Shown here: piece after piece, positions 34,454 to 44,202 of the stretch
Layout: every line of letters begins with the position of its first letter
How positions within the stretch are numbered: the stretch's first letter is position 1
Assembly: GCF_014649815.1 (NCBI RefSeq)
Contig: NZ_BMTT01000001.1
Location: 310,001 to 374,000, forward strand
DNA length: 64,000 nucleotides
From: Streptomyces mutabilis
GTDB taxonomy: Bacteria; Actinomycetota; Actinomycetes; Streptomycetales; Streptomycetaceae
Direction of reading: 5' to 3'
Position numbers and translations under genes: made by a program
Notes under the pieces: model-generated
The model's input: only the letters and a program-made list of their open reading frames with translations
Told to the model about the DNA's origin: nothing
Database searches by the model: none

Positions 34454-36343
34454 ATGTACTCGCCGAACTTCTACCGGCGATGCCAGTGCAAGGGGCCGCT
34501 CACCGACAAGAACGGCAAACCCATACTGAACGATGACGGCACACCGAAGATCGGTGACATCGGGCTGACGTGCCCGAAGCTCGGACGGAAGGGCCACGGA
34601 ACGTGGTACTTCGCCCTGGAGCTGGAGCGCGGCGAGAACGGCAAGCGGCGCCGCCCCAAGCGCGGTGGCTTCCCCACCAAGGAGAAGGCCGAGGAGGCGG
34701 CCGAGAAGTTCTACAACGAGGTGGCAGGCGGCGCCGACGTCATGTCCACCGAGACCATGGCCGAGTATCTGCGGCGCTGGATCGAGGCGAAGAAGAAGCT
34801 CGCCCGCACCACCCGACACGGCTACCAGGAACACATCGACAACTACCTGGTGCCTCACCTCGGGCACATCAAGCGCCGAGACCTCCGGGTCCGCCACCTC
34901 GACGCCATGCACAACGCCATCGAGCGCGAGAACGCAGAGCGAATACTCCACCACCTGCGTGTCGAGGAGCTAACCAGGGCCCGCGACGCCGCGCACCAAG
35001 CCTGGGTTCGCGCCGCAGGGAAGAAGGAGGAGCGCCGCCTTACCCGGCGCGCCTACCTCGACGCCAACGCCGCCCTGCGCGAGGCCCGCAAGGGCCTGCG
35101 GAAGGTCACGTCCGCAGCGACCATGCACCGCATCAACGACACCCTCAGCTCCGCCATCACCTGGGGGATGAAGCGCGAGGACGCGTTCAGCAAGAACTGG
35201 GCCCGGCTGGTCGAGCTGCCGGCCGTCACTCGCCCCAAACCCCTGGTATGGACGTCCGAACGGGTCGAGCACTGGAAGCGAACCGGCGAGAAGCCAGGTC
35301 CGGTCATGGTCTGGACGCCCGAACAGACCGGCGCCTTCCTGGACTTCGTCGGGGATGACTGGCTGTACGACCTATGGCACTCCTTCATCTTTCTCGGCCC
35401 CCGCCGGGGCGAGATGTGCGCCCTGCCGGTGCACGAGGTCAACCTCGCCGATCTCTGGCTGCGCATCTCGGCTCAGATCGTGGAGGTGGCCTACCGGCTG
35501 TACGGCGAAGCTCCCAAAGCCGACAGCGTCCGCACCCTGAACCTGAGCGAGGAGTCCGCCGAGGTCCTAGGGCAGGGACGAGCCCGGCGGGAGAAGGCGC
35601 GCGAAGAGTGGTCCGCCGCAGAAGCCTGGGTCGAGTCGGACCGGTTCTTCACCCACGAGAACGGCGAGCCGCTCCATCCCGACTGGGTGAGCCGACGCTT
35701 CAAGCGCCTGGTGGAACTGTCCGGGCTTCCGCCGGTCCGCCTTCATGATCTCCGGCACATCTCCGCCAGCCTGTCGCTGCTCCAGGGGAACGACATCAAG
35801 GTCGTCCAGGAGCGGCTGGGGCACAGCTCCCGCCAGATCACTTCGGACACCTACACCAGCGTCCTCCCCGAACTGGCACGCCGCGAGGCCGAGTCCATGA
35901 CGTCCGTGATCCCGCGCAGCGTGCCCTACGACGTGCTCCGTCCGCTCACCCTTCCCAAGAAGCTCTTCAGCGACGGCATGGCCGTCGTCTATGCCGACGC
36001 CGCCCGCAGCGCCGAGGGGGCCTGGACGATCAGCGTAAAGGCTCGGCACAACAGCCGCTCGCTCGGCAAGATCAGGACGGCCGCCGCCAGCCAGGAGAAC
36101 GCGACGCAGGCCGCGATCCACTGGGTGCGAGACCACTGCAGGGAAGCCGGCCTGAGGATCTTGTCGGCGGACAAGATCACCGCACACCTTCCAGAGCCAG
36201 GGAGGCGTCAGCATCACCTTGCCCGCTTCGTCATCGACGGCGGGATGGAGATGGGACCCGAAGCGTGGGCGCCGGTCCCTGTTGCCCCGGGCGACTCCGA
36301 GGTCGGCGAGGAAGATCGAGAACCATCTCAGGAAGCCGCGTAG
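34454..36343 (+). CDS. int: Tyrosine-recombinase integrase
   Basis: A 629-residue site-specific recombinase. It has an SAM-like N-terminal binding domain (TMAEYLRRWIEAKKKLARTTRHGYQEHI) and a catalytic domain with Arg in LGPRRGEMCAL (about 317), His-x-x-Arg in LHDLRH (about 430), LGHSS and the Tyr in DTYTSVLP (about 466). A C-terminal extension of about 150 residues follows the catalytic Tyr and is typical of actinomycete element integrases. ATG 34454 follows GGGGG; upstream frames lack a ribosome site. It stands next to the tRNA whose 3' end is the likely att site. Confidence 0.92.
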   Translation: MYSPNFYRRCQCKGPLTDKNGKPILNDDGTPKIGDIGLTCPKLGRKGHGTWYFALELERGENGKRRRPKRGGFPTKEKAEEAAEKFYNEVAGGADVMSTETMAEYLRRWIEAKKKLARTTRHGYQEHIDNYLVPHLGHIKRRDLRVRHLDAMHNAIERENAERILHHLRVEELTRARDAAHQAWVRAAGKKEERRLTRRAYLDANAALREARKGLRKVTSAATMHRINDTLSSAITWGMKREDAFSKNWARLVELPAVTRPKPLVWTSERVEHWKRTGEKPGPVMVWTPEQTGAFLDFVGDDWLYDLWHSFIFLGPRRGEMCALPVHEVNLADLWLRISAQIVEVAYRLYGEAPKADSVRTLNLSEESAEVLGQGRARREKAREEWSAAEAWVESDRFFTHENGEPLHPDWVSRRFKRLVELSGLPPVRLHDLRHISASLSLLQGNDIKVVQERLGHSSRQITSDTYTSVLPELARREAESMTSVIPRSVPYDVLRPLTLPKKLFSDGMAVVYADAARSAEGAWTISVKARHNSRSLGKIRTAAASQENATQAAIHWVRDHCREAGLRILSADKITAHLPEPGRRQHHLARFVIDGGMEMGPEAWAPVPVAPGDSEVGEEDREPSQEAA

Positions 36344-36410
36344 CCCCTCGTGACCCGAACGGTGCCCTCCGGGCCCCTGTAGGGTCCCTGGATCTTGGTT
36401 CGGGCGAGTG

Positions 36411-36446
36411 AACGGGGGTCGCCACCCTGGAGTGGCGACCCCCGTT
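36411..36446. terminator. Strong hairpin between int and the tRNA
   Basis: A perfect 15-bp stem (36411-36425 with 36432-36446) and a 6-base loop. It can end transcripts from int and from the tRNA strand. Confidence 0.8.
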
Positions 36447-36489
36447 CCTACGTTTTCGCAGGTAGAAACGGTTCTGCCCGCGTAGTTGG

Positions 36490-36532
36490 TGGTGGGGCGG
36501 GTGGGACTCGAACCCACGGCCGACGGATTATG
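36490..36532. other. Probable attachment-site end of the element (tRNA 3' half)
   Basis: Integrase genes of this class usually integrate into the 3' half of a tRNA and regenerate it. The tRNA's 3' end faces int, so the att core should lie between the anticodon and the CCA end. No second copy was found left of it within the window. Confidence 0.45.
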
Positions 36533-36566
36533 AGTCCGCTGCTCTAACCGGCTGAGCTACCGCCCC
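36493..36566 (-). tRNA. tRNA with CAT anticodon (elongator Met or lysidine-modified Ile2)
   Basis: Full cloverleaf on the minus strand: acceptor GGGGCGG pairs with CCGCCCC, discriminator A, encoded CCA at 36490-36492, T-loop GTTCGAGTCCC and anticodon CAT at 36530-36532. The sequence cannot tell Met from Ile2 with confidence. Confidence 0.92.
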
Positions 36567-36731
36567 ATAGCGGCGTGTCGCGTACATCTGTGCGCGCCGT
36601 CTGCCGCAGCATAGCCGCTCATACGATCTCCTGCCTCGGCTGGTCGGCTACCGCGACGCCTCCATGACCTTGAGGACTCCGCAGCGTGCCGCGTGGTTCC
36701 CGGCCAGGGCGAGGACGAGGGCGAGGACATG

Positions 36732-36754
36732 AAAAAGGACCCCTCGCGGGGCCC
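36732..36754 (-). terminator. Terminator of the tRNA-Asn transcript
   Basis: On the minus strand, a CCCC/GGGG stem with a GCGA loop is followed by a TTTTT tract, a classical intrinsic terminator rare in this genome. Confidence 0.75.
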
Positions 36755-36766
36755 TCGTTCACCGTG

Positions 36767-36839
36767 CTCCCCCGACTGGACTCGAACCAGTAACCTGCCG
36801 GTTAACAGCCGGCTGCTCTGCCAATTGAGCTACGGAGGA
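36767..36839 (-). tRNA. tRNA-Asn (GTT)
   Basis: Acceptor TCCTCCG pairs with CGGGGGA (one G-T pair), discriminator G, anticodon GTT. The CCA is not encoded. It is a near-duplicate of the next tRNA. Confidence 0.93.
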
Positions 36840-36844
36840 CCGAG

Positions 36845-36917
36845 CTCCCCGGACTGGACTCGAACCAGTAACCTGCCGGTTAACAGCCGGCTGCTCTGCC
36901 AATTGAGCTACCGAGGA
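36845..36917 (-). tRNA. tRNA-Asn (GTT), second copy
   Basis: Acceptor TCCTCGG pairs with CCGGGGA and the anticodon is GTT. It differs from its tandem partner mainly in the acceptor stem. The two copies are 5 bases apart and must be cotranscribed. Confidence 0.93.
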
Positions 36918-37067
36918 AGGTCTCGTATCGCATCGAACGCGTCTGCCTGGGTATTCGCCAGGGGGCGCGCGCTCGCTGCGACACATACATTAGCGCAAGC
37001 AGGGGGGTGCTCCGCCAATCGGTACTCCCCGACACCTCGGAGCCAGAGCAAGGGAAGGGTGGCCGCC

Positions 37068-37373
37068 ATGCGTTACCGGCTCACGTTCGTCGTCGGACTC
37101 GCCGTGGGTTACGTGCTGGGCACGAAGGCCGGGCGGGAACGTTACGAGCAGTTGCGGAAGTCCGCCCGACAGGTCGCGCAGAACCCGGCCGTGCGCAACA
37201 CCGCCGAGTCCGCGGCCCAGCAGGGCAGGCAGTTCGCCGACAAGGCGTACCACGTGGTGAGCGACAAGGTCGGCGACCGGATGCCCGACTCGGTGGCCCA
37301 GCGGGTCCGCTCCCTGCGCGAACGCAACACCAACGGCAGCGGCGCGGACGACTGGGGCACCAGCAACACCTGA
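37068..37373 (+). CDS. YtxH-like small protein
   Basis: A 101-residue protein with an N-terminal hydrophobic segment (LTFVVGLAVGYVLGTKAGRERYEQLRK) characteristic of YtxH-like proteins, followed by a charged helix with Ala/Gln repeats. ATG 37068 follows AGGGAAGGG. It is probably a membrane-anchored envelope or stress protein. Confidence 0.75.
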   Translation: MRYRLTFVVGLAVGYVLGTKAGRERYEQLRKSARQVAQNPAVRNTAESAAQQGRQFADKAYHVVSDKVGDRMPDSVAQRVRSLRERNTNGSGADDWGTSNT

Positions 37374-37464
37374 CGCCCGCGCCCACGCCGGACCGCGCGT
37401 CCCGACCGGATCGCGTGCCCCAACCGGGTACGGACCCCTCTCCCGGTACGGCAGAATTTCGAGC

Positions 37465-38919
37465 ATGGGGATAGTCGCCGGGTTGGACAGTTCGCCCGAT
37501 TTCACTCGTATCGTCGTCTGCGATTCGGACACCGGTGCCGTACTGCGGCAGGGCTTCGCGCCGCATCCGGTGGAGAGCCCCGAGGGCGGGGGCCGTCCCT
37601 CCGACGTCGACCCGCAGGCCTGGCTGCTGTCCCTGGGGGAGGCGGCCGGCGGCGGACTGCTGGAGGGCGTGCAGGCCATCGGCGTGTCCGCGCAGGCCAA
37701 CTCGGTCGTGCCGCTGGACGCGCAGGGCAACACCGTCCGCCCGGCCATGGTGGGCGGCGACAAGCGCTCCCAGGTGGCGGCGGCCGACCTGATCGACGCG
37801 CTCGGCGGGCGCGAGGCGTGGGCGCAGGCCGTTGGCTGCGTCCCCCAGGCCGCGCAGCCGGTGACCAAGCTGCGCTGGCTGGCCCGGACCGAGCCGGAGG
37901 CCGCCGCGCGGACCGCCGTACTGCTCCAGGCCCACGACTGGCTGGTGTGGCAGCTGCTCGGGCGGCCGGCGCTGCGGACCACCGACCGGGGCGGGGCGTC
38001 CGGCACCGGGTACTGGTCGGCGGCGACCGGCGGCTACCGGCCCGATCTGGTCGAGCTGGCGCTCGGCCACCAGGCGCTGCTGCCCGAGGTGATCGGCCCC
38101 GCCGACGCGGCCGGTACGACGCCGGAAGGGCTGCTTATCTCCGCCGGGACCGGCGAGACCCAGGCCGCCGCCTTCGGGCTCGGCATCGGGCTGGGCGACG
38201 CGGTGGTGTCGCTGGGGGCGTCCGGGTCCGTGATGGCCGTGCACCACGAGGCGCTGGTCGACCAGCACGGCATGATCACCTCACTGGCCGACGCCACCGG
38301 CATGCACCTGCCCGTCGTCACCACCCTGAACGCCGTGCGCACCCTGCGCGGCACCGCCGAACTGCTCGGCCTGCCCGACCTGGAGAGCCTGTCCGAGCTG
38401 GCGATGAAGTCGACGCCGGGCGCGCACGGGCTGGTGCTGCTCCCCTACCTGGAGGGTGAGCGAACGCCGAACCTGCCGCACACCGCCGGGACGCTGGCCG
38501 GCCTGCGGCGCGAGTCGATGAAGCCCGAGCACCTGGCGCGGGCCGCGTTCGAGGGAATGCTGTGCGGTCTCGCCGACGCCCTGGACGTGCTGCGCGGCCG
38601 GGGCGTGGACGTGCGGCGGGTCTTCCTGCTGGGCGCGGCTGCCGAGCTGCCGGCCGTGCAGGCGGCGGCGCCCGCGCTGTTCGGGACACAGGTCGTCGTG
38701 CCGCAGCCCTCGGACTACGCGGCGATCGGCTCCGCCAGGCAGGCGGCGTGGGCGCTGGGCGTGTCCCAGGGCACGCTGGACCCGCGCACTCCCCCGGTCT
38801 GGCAGGGCGCCGTCGCCCAGGTGCTGGAGCCGGGCGAGGAACTGGCGGTGGGCCAGGCGGTGCGGCAGCAGTTCGTGTCGGTGCGGGAGCAGACGCATCC
38901 GGGGGCACTTCGCGCGTGA
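37465..38919 (+). CDS. FGGY-family carbohydrate kinase (xylulokinase-like)
   Basis: A 484-residue sugar kinase of the FGGY family: N-terminal phosphate loop GLDSSPDFTRIVVCDSDTG, glycine-rich GASGSVMAVH and SAGTGETQAAA regions, and a C-terminal LGAAAELPAVQAAAPALFG block. S. coelicolor has a xylulose kinase-type gene in the same setting. Substrate is inferred from family only. Confidence 0.85.
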   Translation: MGIVAGLDSSPDFTRIVVCDSDTGAVLRQGFAPHPVESPEGGGRPSDVDPQAWLLSLGEAAGGGLLEGVQAIGVSAQANSVVPLDAQGNTVRPAMVGGDKRSQVAAADLIDALGGREAWAQAVGCVPQAAQPVTKLRWLARTEPEAAARTAVLLQAHDWLVWQLLGRPALRTTDRGGASGTGYWSAATGGYRPDLVELALGHQALLPEVIGPADAAGTTPEGLLISAGTGETQAAAFGLGIGLGDAVVSLGASGSVMAVHHEALVDQHGMITSLADATGMHLPVVTTLNAVRTLRGTAELLGLPDLESLSELAMKSTPGAHGLVLLPYLEGERTPNLPHTAGTLAGLRRESMKPEHLARAAFEGMLCGLADALDVLRGRGVDVRRVFLLGAAAELPAVQAAAPALFGTQVVVPQPSDYAAIGSARQAAWALGVSQGTLDPRTPPVWQGAVAQVLEPGEELAVGQAVRQQFVSVREQTHPGALRA

Positions 38920-39073
38920 CCCGGGGCGGTCCCGTCCGGGGGTCCGTACCGCTCGTAGGCCGGAATTCGCCGCGCTCTTGGGTCAATTCGGTTGAGGCAA
39001 CGCGGGTGGAGTGTTCGACGATAGGGGCCAGGGGCAACCAACCGGCCCCGTCACCGACTCCGAGAGACCCAGC

Positions 39074-40807
39074 GTGCTCATACGACTCCTGCGTGCCTGT
39101 CTCAGGCCCCATCGAAAACCCATCACCCTGCTGGTGGCGCTGCAGTTCGTGCAGACCTGCGCCAGCCTCTACCTGCCGACGCTGAACGCCGACGTCATCG
39201 ACAACGGTGTCGTCAAGGGCGACACCGGTTACATCCTGGGCCACGGCGCCCTCATGATCGCGATCTCGCTGGTGCAGGTGGTGGGCAACGTCGGCGCCGT
39301 CTACTACGGCGCCCGCACCGCCGCCGCGCTCGGCCGGGACCTGCGCGGTGCCGTCTTCGACCGGGTGCAGTCCTTCTCGGCCCGCGAGGTCGGCGGCTTC
39401 GGCGCGCCCTCGCTGATCACTCGTACCACCAACGACGTGCAGCAGGTCCAGATGCTGGCCCTGATGACGTTCACCCTGATGGTGTCGGCGCCGATCATGT
39501 GCGTGGGCGGCATCGTGATGGCGCTCGGTCTGGACGTGCCGCTGTCCGGGGTGCTGGTCGGGGTCGTACCGGTGCTGGCGATCTGCGTGACGCTGATCGT
39601 GCGCAGGCTGCGGCCGCTGTTCCGGGCGATGCAGGAGCGGCTGGACACGGTGAACCGGGTGCTGCGCGAGCAGATCACCGGCAACCGCGTGATCCGGGCC
39701 TTCGTGCGTGACGAGTACGAGCAGCAGCGCTTCCGGAAGGCCAACGCCGATCTCACCGAGGTGGCCCTCGGCACCGGCAATCTGCTCGCGCTGATGTTCC
39801 CCGTGGTCATGACGGTGGTGAACCTGTCGTCGATCGCCGTGGTGTGGTTCGGCGCCCACCGGATCGACAGCGGCGGGATGCAGATCGGCGACCTGACCGC
39901 GTTCCTCGCCTACCTGATGCAGATCGTCATGTCCGTGATGATGGCCACCTTCATGTTCATGATGGTGCCGCGCGCCGAGGTGTGCGCCGAGCGCATCCAG
40001 GAGGTGCTGGGGACGGAGAGCAGTGTGGTGCCGCCGTCGGCGCCGGTCACCGAGCTGCGACGGCACGGGCACCTGGAGGTCCGGGGGGCCGGTTTCCGCT
40101 ACCCCGGTGCCGAGGAGCCGGTGCTCAGGAACATCGGGCTGGTGGCGCGGCCGGGCGAGACGACCGCCGTGATCGGCTCGACCGGCAGCGGCAAGTCCAC
40201 CCTGCTGAGCCTGGTCCCCCGGCTGGTCGACGCCACCGAGGGCGAGGTGCTGGTCGGCGGGGTGGACGTACGGACCCTCGATCCGAAGGTGCTGGCCGAG
40301 GTCGTGGGGCTGGTGCCGCAGAAGCCGTACCTCTTCGCGGGAACCGTCGCGACCAACCTGCGCTACGGCAATCCGGACGCCACCGACGAGGAGCTGTGGC
40401 ACGCGCTGGAGGTGGCGCAGGCCAAGGGGTTCGTCTCCGCGCTGGACGGCGGGCTGGACGCGCCGATCTCGCAGGGCGGCACGAACGTGTCGGGCGGTCA
40501 GCGGCAGCGGCTCGCCATCGCCCGGACCCTGGTGCAGCGCCCCGAGATTTACCTCTTCGACGACTCCTTCTCCGCCCTGGACTACGCGACCGACGCCGCG
40601 CTGCGGGCCGAGCTGGGCCGGGAGACGGCCGAGGCGACCGTAGTGATCGTGGCGCAGCGGGTGGCGACCATCCGGGACGCGGACCGGATCATCGTGCTGG
40701 ACGAGGGGCGGGTGGTCGGCGAGGGCCGGCACCACGAGCTGATGGCGGACAACGAGACCTACCGGGAGATCGTGCTCTCCCAGCTCACGGAAGCGGAGGC
40801 TGCCTGA
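39074..40807 (+). CDS. ABC exporter subunit (ATP-binding/permease), first of a pair
   Basis: A 577-residue type I exporter half. The membrane domain has about six hydrophobic segments. The nucleotide-binding domain has Walker A GSTGSGKST, signature NVSGGQRQR and Walker B YLFDDSFSALD. The D-loop has Asp where canonical exporters have Glu, so this half may carry the degenerate ATP site of a heterodimer. GTG 39074 (VLIRLLRACLRP) is preferred; GTG 39011 is an alternative. It overlaps its partner by 1 base. Confidence 0.85.
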   Translation: MLIRLLRACLRPHRKPITLLVALQFVQTCASLYLPTLNADVIDNGVVKGDTGYILGHGALMIAISLVQVVGNVGAVYYGARTAAALGRDLRGAVFDRVQSFSAREVGGFGAPSLITRTTNDVQQVQMLALMTFTLMVSAPIMCVGGIVMALGLDVPLSGVLVGVVPVLAICVTLIVRRLRPLFRAMQERLDTVNRVLREQITGNRVIRAFVRDEYEQQRFRKANADLTEVALGTGNLLALMFPVVMTVVNLSSIAVVWFGAHRIDSGGMQIGDLTAFLAYLMQIVMSVMMATFMFMMVPRAEVCAERIQEVLGTESSVVPPSAPVTELRRHGHLEVRGAGFRYPGAEEPVLRNIGLVARPGETTAVIGSTGSGKSTLLSLVPRLVDATEGEVLVGGVDVRTLDPKVLAEVVGLVPQKPYLFAGTVATNLRYGNPDATDEELWHALEVAQAKGFVSALDGGLDAPISQGGTNVSGGQRQRLAIARTLVQRPEIYLFDDSFSALDYATDAALRAELGRETAEATVVIVAQRVATIRDADRIIVLDEGRVVGEGRHHELMADNETYREIVLSQLTEAEAA

Positions 40808-42735
40808 TGGCCGGGCCTGCGGGTCGCATGATGGCCGGGGGCGGCCCCGACCAGCGTTCGATGGACTTCAAGGGGTCGGGCAAACGGCTCATCGGCCAGT
40901 TCCGGCCGGAGCGGGTGACCCTGTTCACGCTGCTGGCGTGCGTGGTGGTCAGCGTCGGCCTCAGCGTGGTCGGACCGAAGATCCTCGGCCGGGCCACCGA
41001 CCTGGTCTTCGCGGGCATCGTCGGTCGGGACATGCCGTCCGGGGCCACGAAGGAGCAGGTCCTGGAGTCGATGCGGCAGCGCGGCGACGGCAACGTCGCC
41101 GACATGCTCCGCAGCACGGACTTCACGCCCGGGCAGGGCATCGACTTCGGCGCGGTGGGCGAGGTGCTGCTGCTGGCGCTGGCGGTGTTCGGCGCGGCCG
41201 GGCTGCTGATGGCGGTGGCGACGCGGCTGGTGAACCGGGCGGTGAACCGCACGGTGTTCCGGCTGCGCGAGGACGTGCAGACGAAGCTGTCCCGGCTGCC
41301 GCTGTCGTACTTCGACAAGCGGCAGCGCGGCGAGGTGCTGAGCCGGGCCACCAACGACATCGACAACATCCAGCAGACGCTGCAGCAGTCGATGGGGCAG
41401 CTGATCAACTCGCTGCTGACGATCATCGGCGTGCTGGCGATGATGTTCTACGTCTCCTGGATCCTGGCGCTGGTGGCGCTGGTGACCGTGCCGCTGTCGT
41501 TCGTGGTGGCCACGCGGGTGGGCAAGCGGTCGCAGCCGCAGTTCGTGCAGCAGTGGCGCTCGACGGGCGCGCTGAACGCCCACATCGAGGAGATGTACAC
41601 CGGGCACACGCTGGTGAAGGTGTTCGGGCGGCAGGAGGAGTCGGCGAAGCAGTTCGCCGAGCAGAACGAGGCGCTGTACGAGGCCGGGTTCAAGGCGCAG
41701 TTCAACAGCGGGATCATGCAACCGTTGATGATGTTCGTGTCCAACCTGAACTACGTGCTGGTCGCGGTCGTGGGCGGTCTGCGGGTGGCCTCGGGTTCCC
41801 TCTCCATCGGTGACGTGCAGGCTTTCATCCAGTACTCCCGGCAGTTCTCGATGCCGCTGACGCAGGTCGCGTCGATGGCGAACCTGGTGCAGTCGGGCGT
41901 GGCGTCGGCGGAGCGGGTCTTCGAGCTGCTGGACGCCGAGGAGCAGTCCGCGGACCCGATCCCGGGGGCGCGGCCGGAGGACCTGCGCGGACGGGTGGAG
42001 CTGGAGCACGTGTCGTTCCGCTACGACCCGGAGAGGCCGCTGATCGAGGACCTGTCGCTGAAGGTGGAGCCGGGCCACACCGTCGCCATCGTCGGCCCTA
42101 CGGGCGCCGGCAAGACCACGCTGGTCAACCTGCTGATGCGGTTCTACGAGGTCTCCGGCGGCCGGATCACCCTGGACGGCGTGGACATCGCCAAGATGTC
42201 CCGGGACGAGCTGCGCTCCGGCATCGGCATGGTGCTCCAGGACACCTGGCTGTTCGGCGGGACCATCGCGGAGAACATCGCGTACGGGGCGGCGCGGGAG
42301 GTCACGCGCGGGGAGATCGAGGAGGCGGCGCGGGCCGCGCACGCCGACCGGTTCGTGCGGACGCTGCCCGACGGCTACGACACGGTGATCGACGACGAGG
42401 GCACGGGGGTGAGCGCGGGCGAGAAGCAGCTGATCACGATCGCGCGGGCGTTCCTGGCCGACCCGGTGATCCTGGTCCTGGACGAGGCGACATCGTCCGT
42501 GGACACCCGTACCGAGGTGCTGATCCAGAAGGCGATGGCCAAGCTGGCGCACGGGCGGACGTCCTTCGTCATCGCGCACCGGCTGTCGACGATCCGCGAC
42601 GCCGACGTGATCTTGGTGATGGAGAATGGCTCCATCATCGAGCAGGGTACGCACGGCGAGCTGCTGGCGGCCGACGGCGGGTACGCCCGCCTGTACGCGG
42701 CGCAGTTCGCGCAGGCGGTCGCCGAGGTCGACTGA
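40807..42735 (+). CDS. ABC exporter subunit (ATP-binding/permease), second of a pair
   Basis: A 642-residue exporter half with Walker A GPTGAGKTT, signature GVSAGEKQLIT and Walker B VILVLDEATSSVD, which has the catalytic Glu. A longer loop between the first two transmembrane segments (MPSGATKEQVLESMRQRG) is typical of this heterodimeric subfamily. It overlaps the first subunit gene and is presumed to pair with it for drug or lipid export. Confidence 0.9.
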   Translation: MAGPAGRMMAGGGPDQRSMDFKGSGKRLIGQFRPERVTLFTLLACVVVSVGLSVVGPKILGRATDLVFAGIVGRDMPSGATKEQVLESMRQRGDGNVADMLRSTDFTPGQGIDFGAVGEVLLLALAVFGAAGLLMAVATRLVNRAVNRTVFRLREDVQTKLSRLPLSYFDKRQRGEVLSRATNDIDNIQQTLQQSMGQLINSLLTIIGVLAMMFYVSWILALVALVTVPLSFVVATRVGKRSQPQFVQQWRSTGALNAHIEEMYTGHTLVKVFGRQEESAKQFAEQNEALYEAGFKAQFNSGIMQPLMMFVSNLNYVLVAVVGGLRVASGSLSIGDVQAFIQYSRQFSMPLTQVASMANLVQSGVASAERVFELLDAEEQSADPIPGARPEDLRGRVELEHVSFRYDPERPLIEDLSLKVEPGHTVAIVGPTGAGKTTLVNLLMRFYEVSGGRITLDGVDIAKMSRDELRSGIGMVLQDTWLFGGTIAENIAYGAAREVTRGEIEEAARAAHADRFVRTLPDGYDTVIDDEGTGVSAGEKQLITIARAFLADPVILVLDEATSSVDTRTEVLIQKAMAKLAHGRTSFVIAHRLSTIRDADVILVMENGSIIEQGTHGELLAADGGYARLYAAQFAQAVAEVD

Positions 42736-42766
42736 CCGCGGCCGGACACATGGGGGGGACGAGGAC

Positions 42767-43036
42767 ATGACGGAGACTGACGGCGGGAACCCGGAGCGGG
42801 AGCCGGGGCAGCCGGAGCGGAACGCGACATCGGCCGGGGCCCACGACGGCACGCGCCGCCGGTCGGACACCGCCCTTCGGCTATGGCTGCCCATCGGCGT
42901 CGCCCTGGGTCTCAGCCTCGGGCAGGTCGGCGGCAACCTGGGCACGGGCCTCGCTCTCGGTATCGGATGCGGCGTGGCGGTCGGCGCCGGCATCGACGCC
43001 AAGAAGCGTCGGGAGGCGGCGGTCCCGAACGCCTGA
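42767..43036 (+). CDS. Small membrane protein with glycine-zipper segment
   Basis: An 89-residue protein with a charged N-terminus and one hydrophobic, glycine-rich helix (GVALGLSLGQVGGNLGTGLALGIGCGVAVGAGI). It may form oligomers in the membrane. ATG 42767 follows GGGGGGACGAGGAC. It is 31 bases after the exporter stop and possibly part of that operon. Confidence 0.65.
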   Translation: MTETDGGNPEREPGQPERNATSAGAHDGTRRRSDTALRLWLPIGVALGLSLGQVGGNLGTGLALGIGCGVAVGAGIDAKKRREAAVPNA

Positions 43037-43053
43037 CCGGCCTGCCGTCGACC

Positions 43054-44202
43054 TCAGTCGAGGTACCCGCGCAGCTGGTCCGCGTAGGCGTGGTCCCGGA
43101 GCCTGTTGAGCGTCTTGGACTCGATCTGTCGGATCCGCTCGCGGGTCACCCCGAAGATGCGGCCTATCTCCTCCAGCGTCCGGGGGCGGCCGTCGACCAG
43201 GCCGTAGCGGAGCTGGACGACCTTGCGCTCGCGTTCGCCGAGGGTGGAGAGCACCGCCTCCAGGTGCTGGCGCAGCAGCAGGAACGCGGCCGACTCCACG
43301 GGGCTGGTGGCGTCACCGTCCTCGATCAGGTCACCGAGGGCCACGTCGTCCTCCTCGCCCACGGGGGCGTGCAGGGAGACCGGCTCCTGGGCGAGGCGCA
43401 GTACCTCGCCGACCCGCTCGGGGGCCAGGTCCAGATGGGCGGCGACCTCTCGCGGGGTCGGCTCGTAGCCGCGCTCCTGGAGCATGCGGCGCTGGACGCG
43501 CACCACCCGATTGATCAGTTCCACGACGTGGACGGGGACCCGGATGGTGCGCGCCTGGTCGGCCAGGGCCCGGGACATGGCCTGGCGGATCCACCAGGTG
43601 GCGTAGGTGGAGAACTTGTAGCCGCGGGCGTAGTCGAACTTCTCGACGGCCCGGATCAGCCCGAGGTTCCCCTCCTGGACCAGGTCCAGCATGGTCAGGC
43701 CGCGTCCGACGTACCGCTTGGCCACCGAGACCACGAGCCGCAGGTTCGCCTCGATCAAGCGGCGTTTGGCGACGCGGCCCATGACGACGAGCCGGTCGAG
43801 GTCCAGGGCGAGCCGGCTGTCCAGGTCGGGGGTGAGCCGCAGCTTCTCCTCGGCGAACAGCCCGGCCTCCACGCGCCGGGCCAGGTCGACCTCCTCCGCG
43901 GCGCTGAGCAGCGGGATCCGGCCGATCTCCCGCAGGTACTGGCGGAACAGGTCGGAGGAGGGACCCCCGCTCTCCGTGCGGGTGGGCGGCGGCGGTTCGG
44001 CGGGTTCGGGACCCTCGGGGCCTTCGGGCTCCCCGGGAGCCCCGGCGGGCTCCGGGGCGTCGGCGGGCCGGCCGTCCGACCGGTTCTCGGGGTGGTGCAC
44101 GGCACGGTGCTGCGGCGGCATCGCGACGAGGACGCCGCTCTCCGCGTCCGGCTCCGCGCCGTCGGTACCGGTGTCGGTCTGGGTGAGGGTCTGGGTCTGC
44201 AC
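43054..44202 (-). CDS. hrdA: Principal-type RNA polymerase sigma factor HrdA
   Basis: A 382-residue group 1/2 sigma factor. Region 1.2 begins [31 protein letters not shown]; region 2 is [29 protein letters not shown]; region 4.2 is [28 protein letters not shown]. The N-terminus is short, acidic and proline-rich, so it is a HrdA/HrdD-type rather than the essential HrdB. Position next to dnaG matches hrdA in S. coelicolor. GTG 44202 (VQTQTLTQT) follows GGAGG with 8 bases spacing; a longer frame to 44385 is less likely. Confidence 0.85.
   Translation of the reverse strand: MQTQTLTQTDTGTDGAEPDAESGVLVAMPPQHRAVHHPENRSDGRPADAPEPAGAPGEPEGPEGPEPAEPPPPTRTESGGPSSDLFRQYLREIGRIPLLSAAEEVDLARRVEAGLFAEEKLRLTPDLDSRLALDLDRLVVMGRVAKRRLIEANLRLVVSVAKRYVGRGLTMLDLVQEGNLGLIRAVEKFDYARGYKFSTYATWWIRQAMSRALADQARTIRVPVHVVELINRVVRVQRRMLQERGYEPTPREVAAHLDLAPERVGEVLRLAQEPVSLHAPVGEEDDVALGDLIEDGDATSPVESAAFLLLRQHLEAVLSTLGERERKVVQLRYGLVDGRPRTLEEIGRIFGVTRERIRQIESKTLNRLRDHAYADQLRGYLD

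Noticed and set aside
38318-40735. Long minus-strand open frame over the ABC exporter
   Set aside because: Shadow of the exporter gene, with low-complexity His/Arg-rich translation and no start signal.
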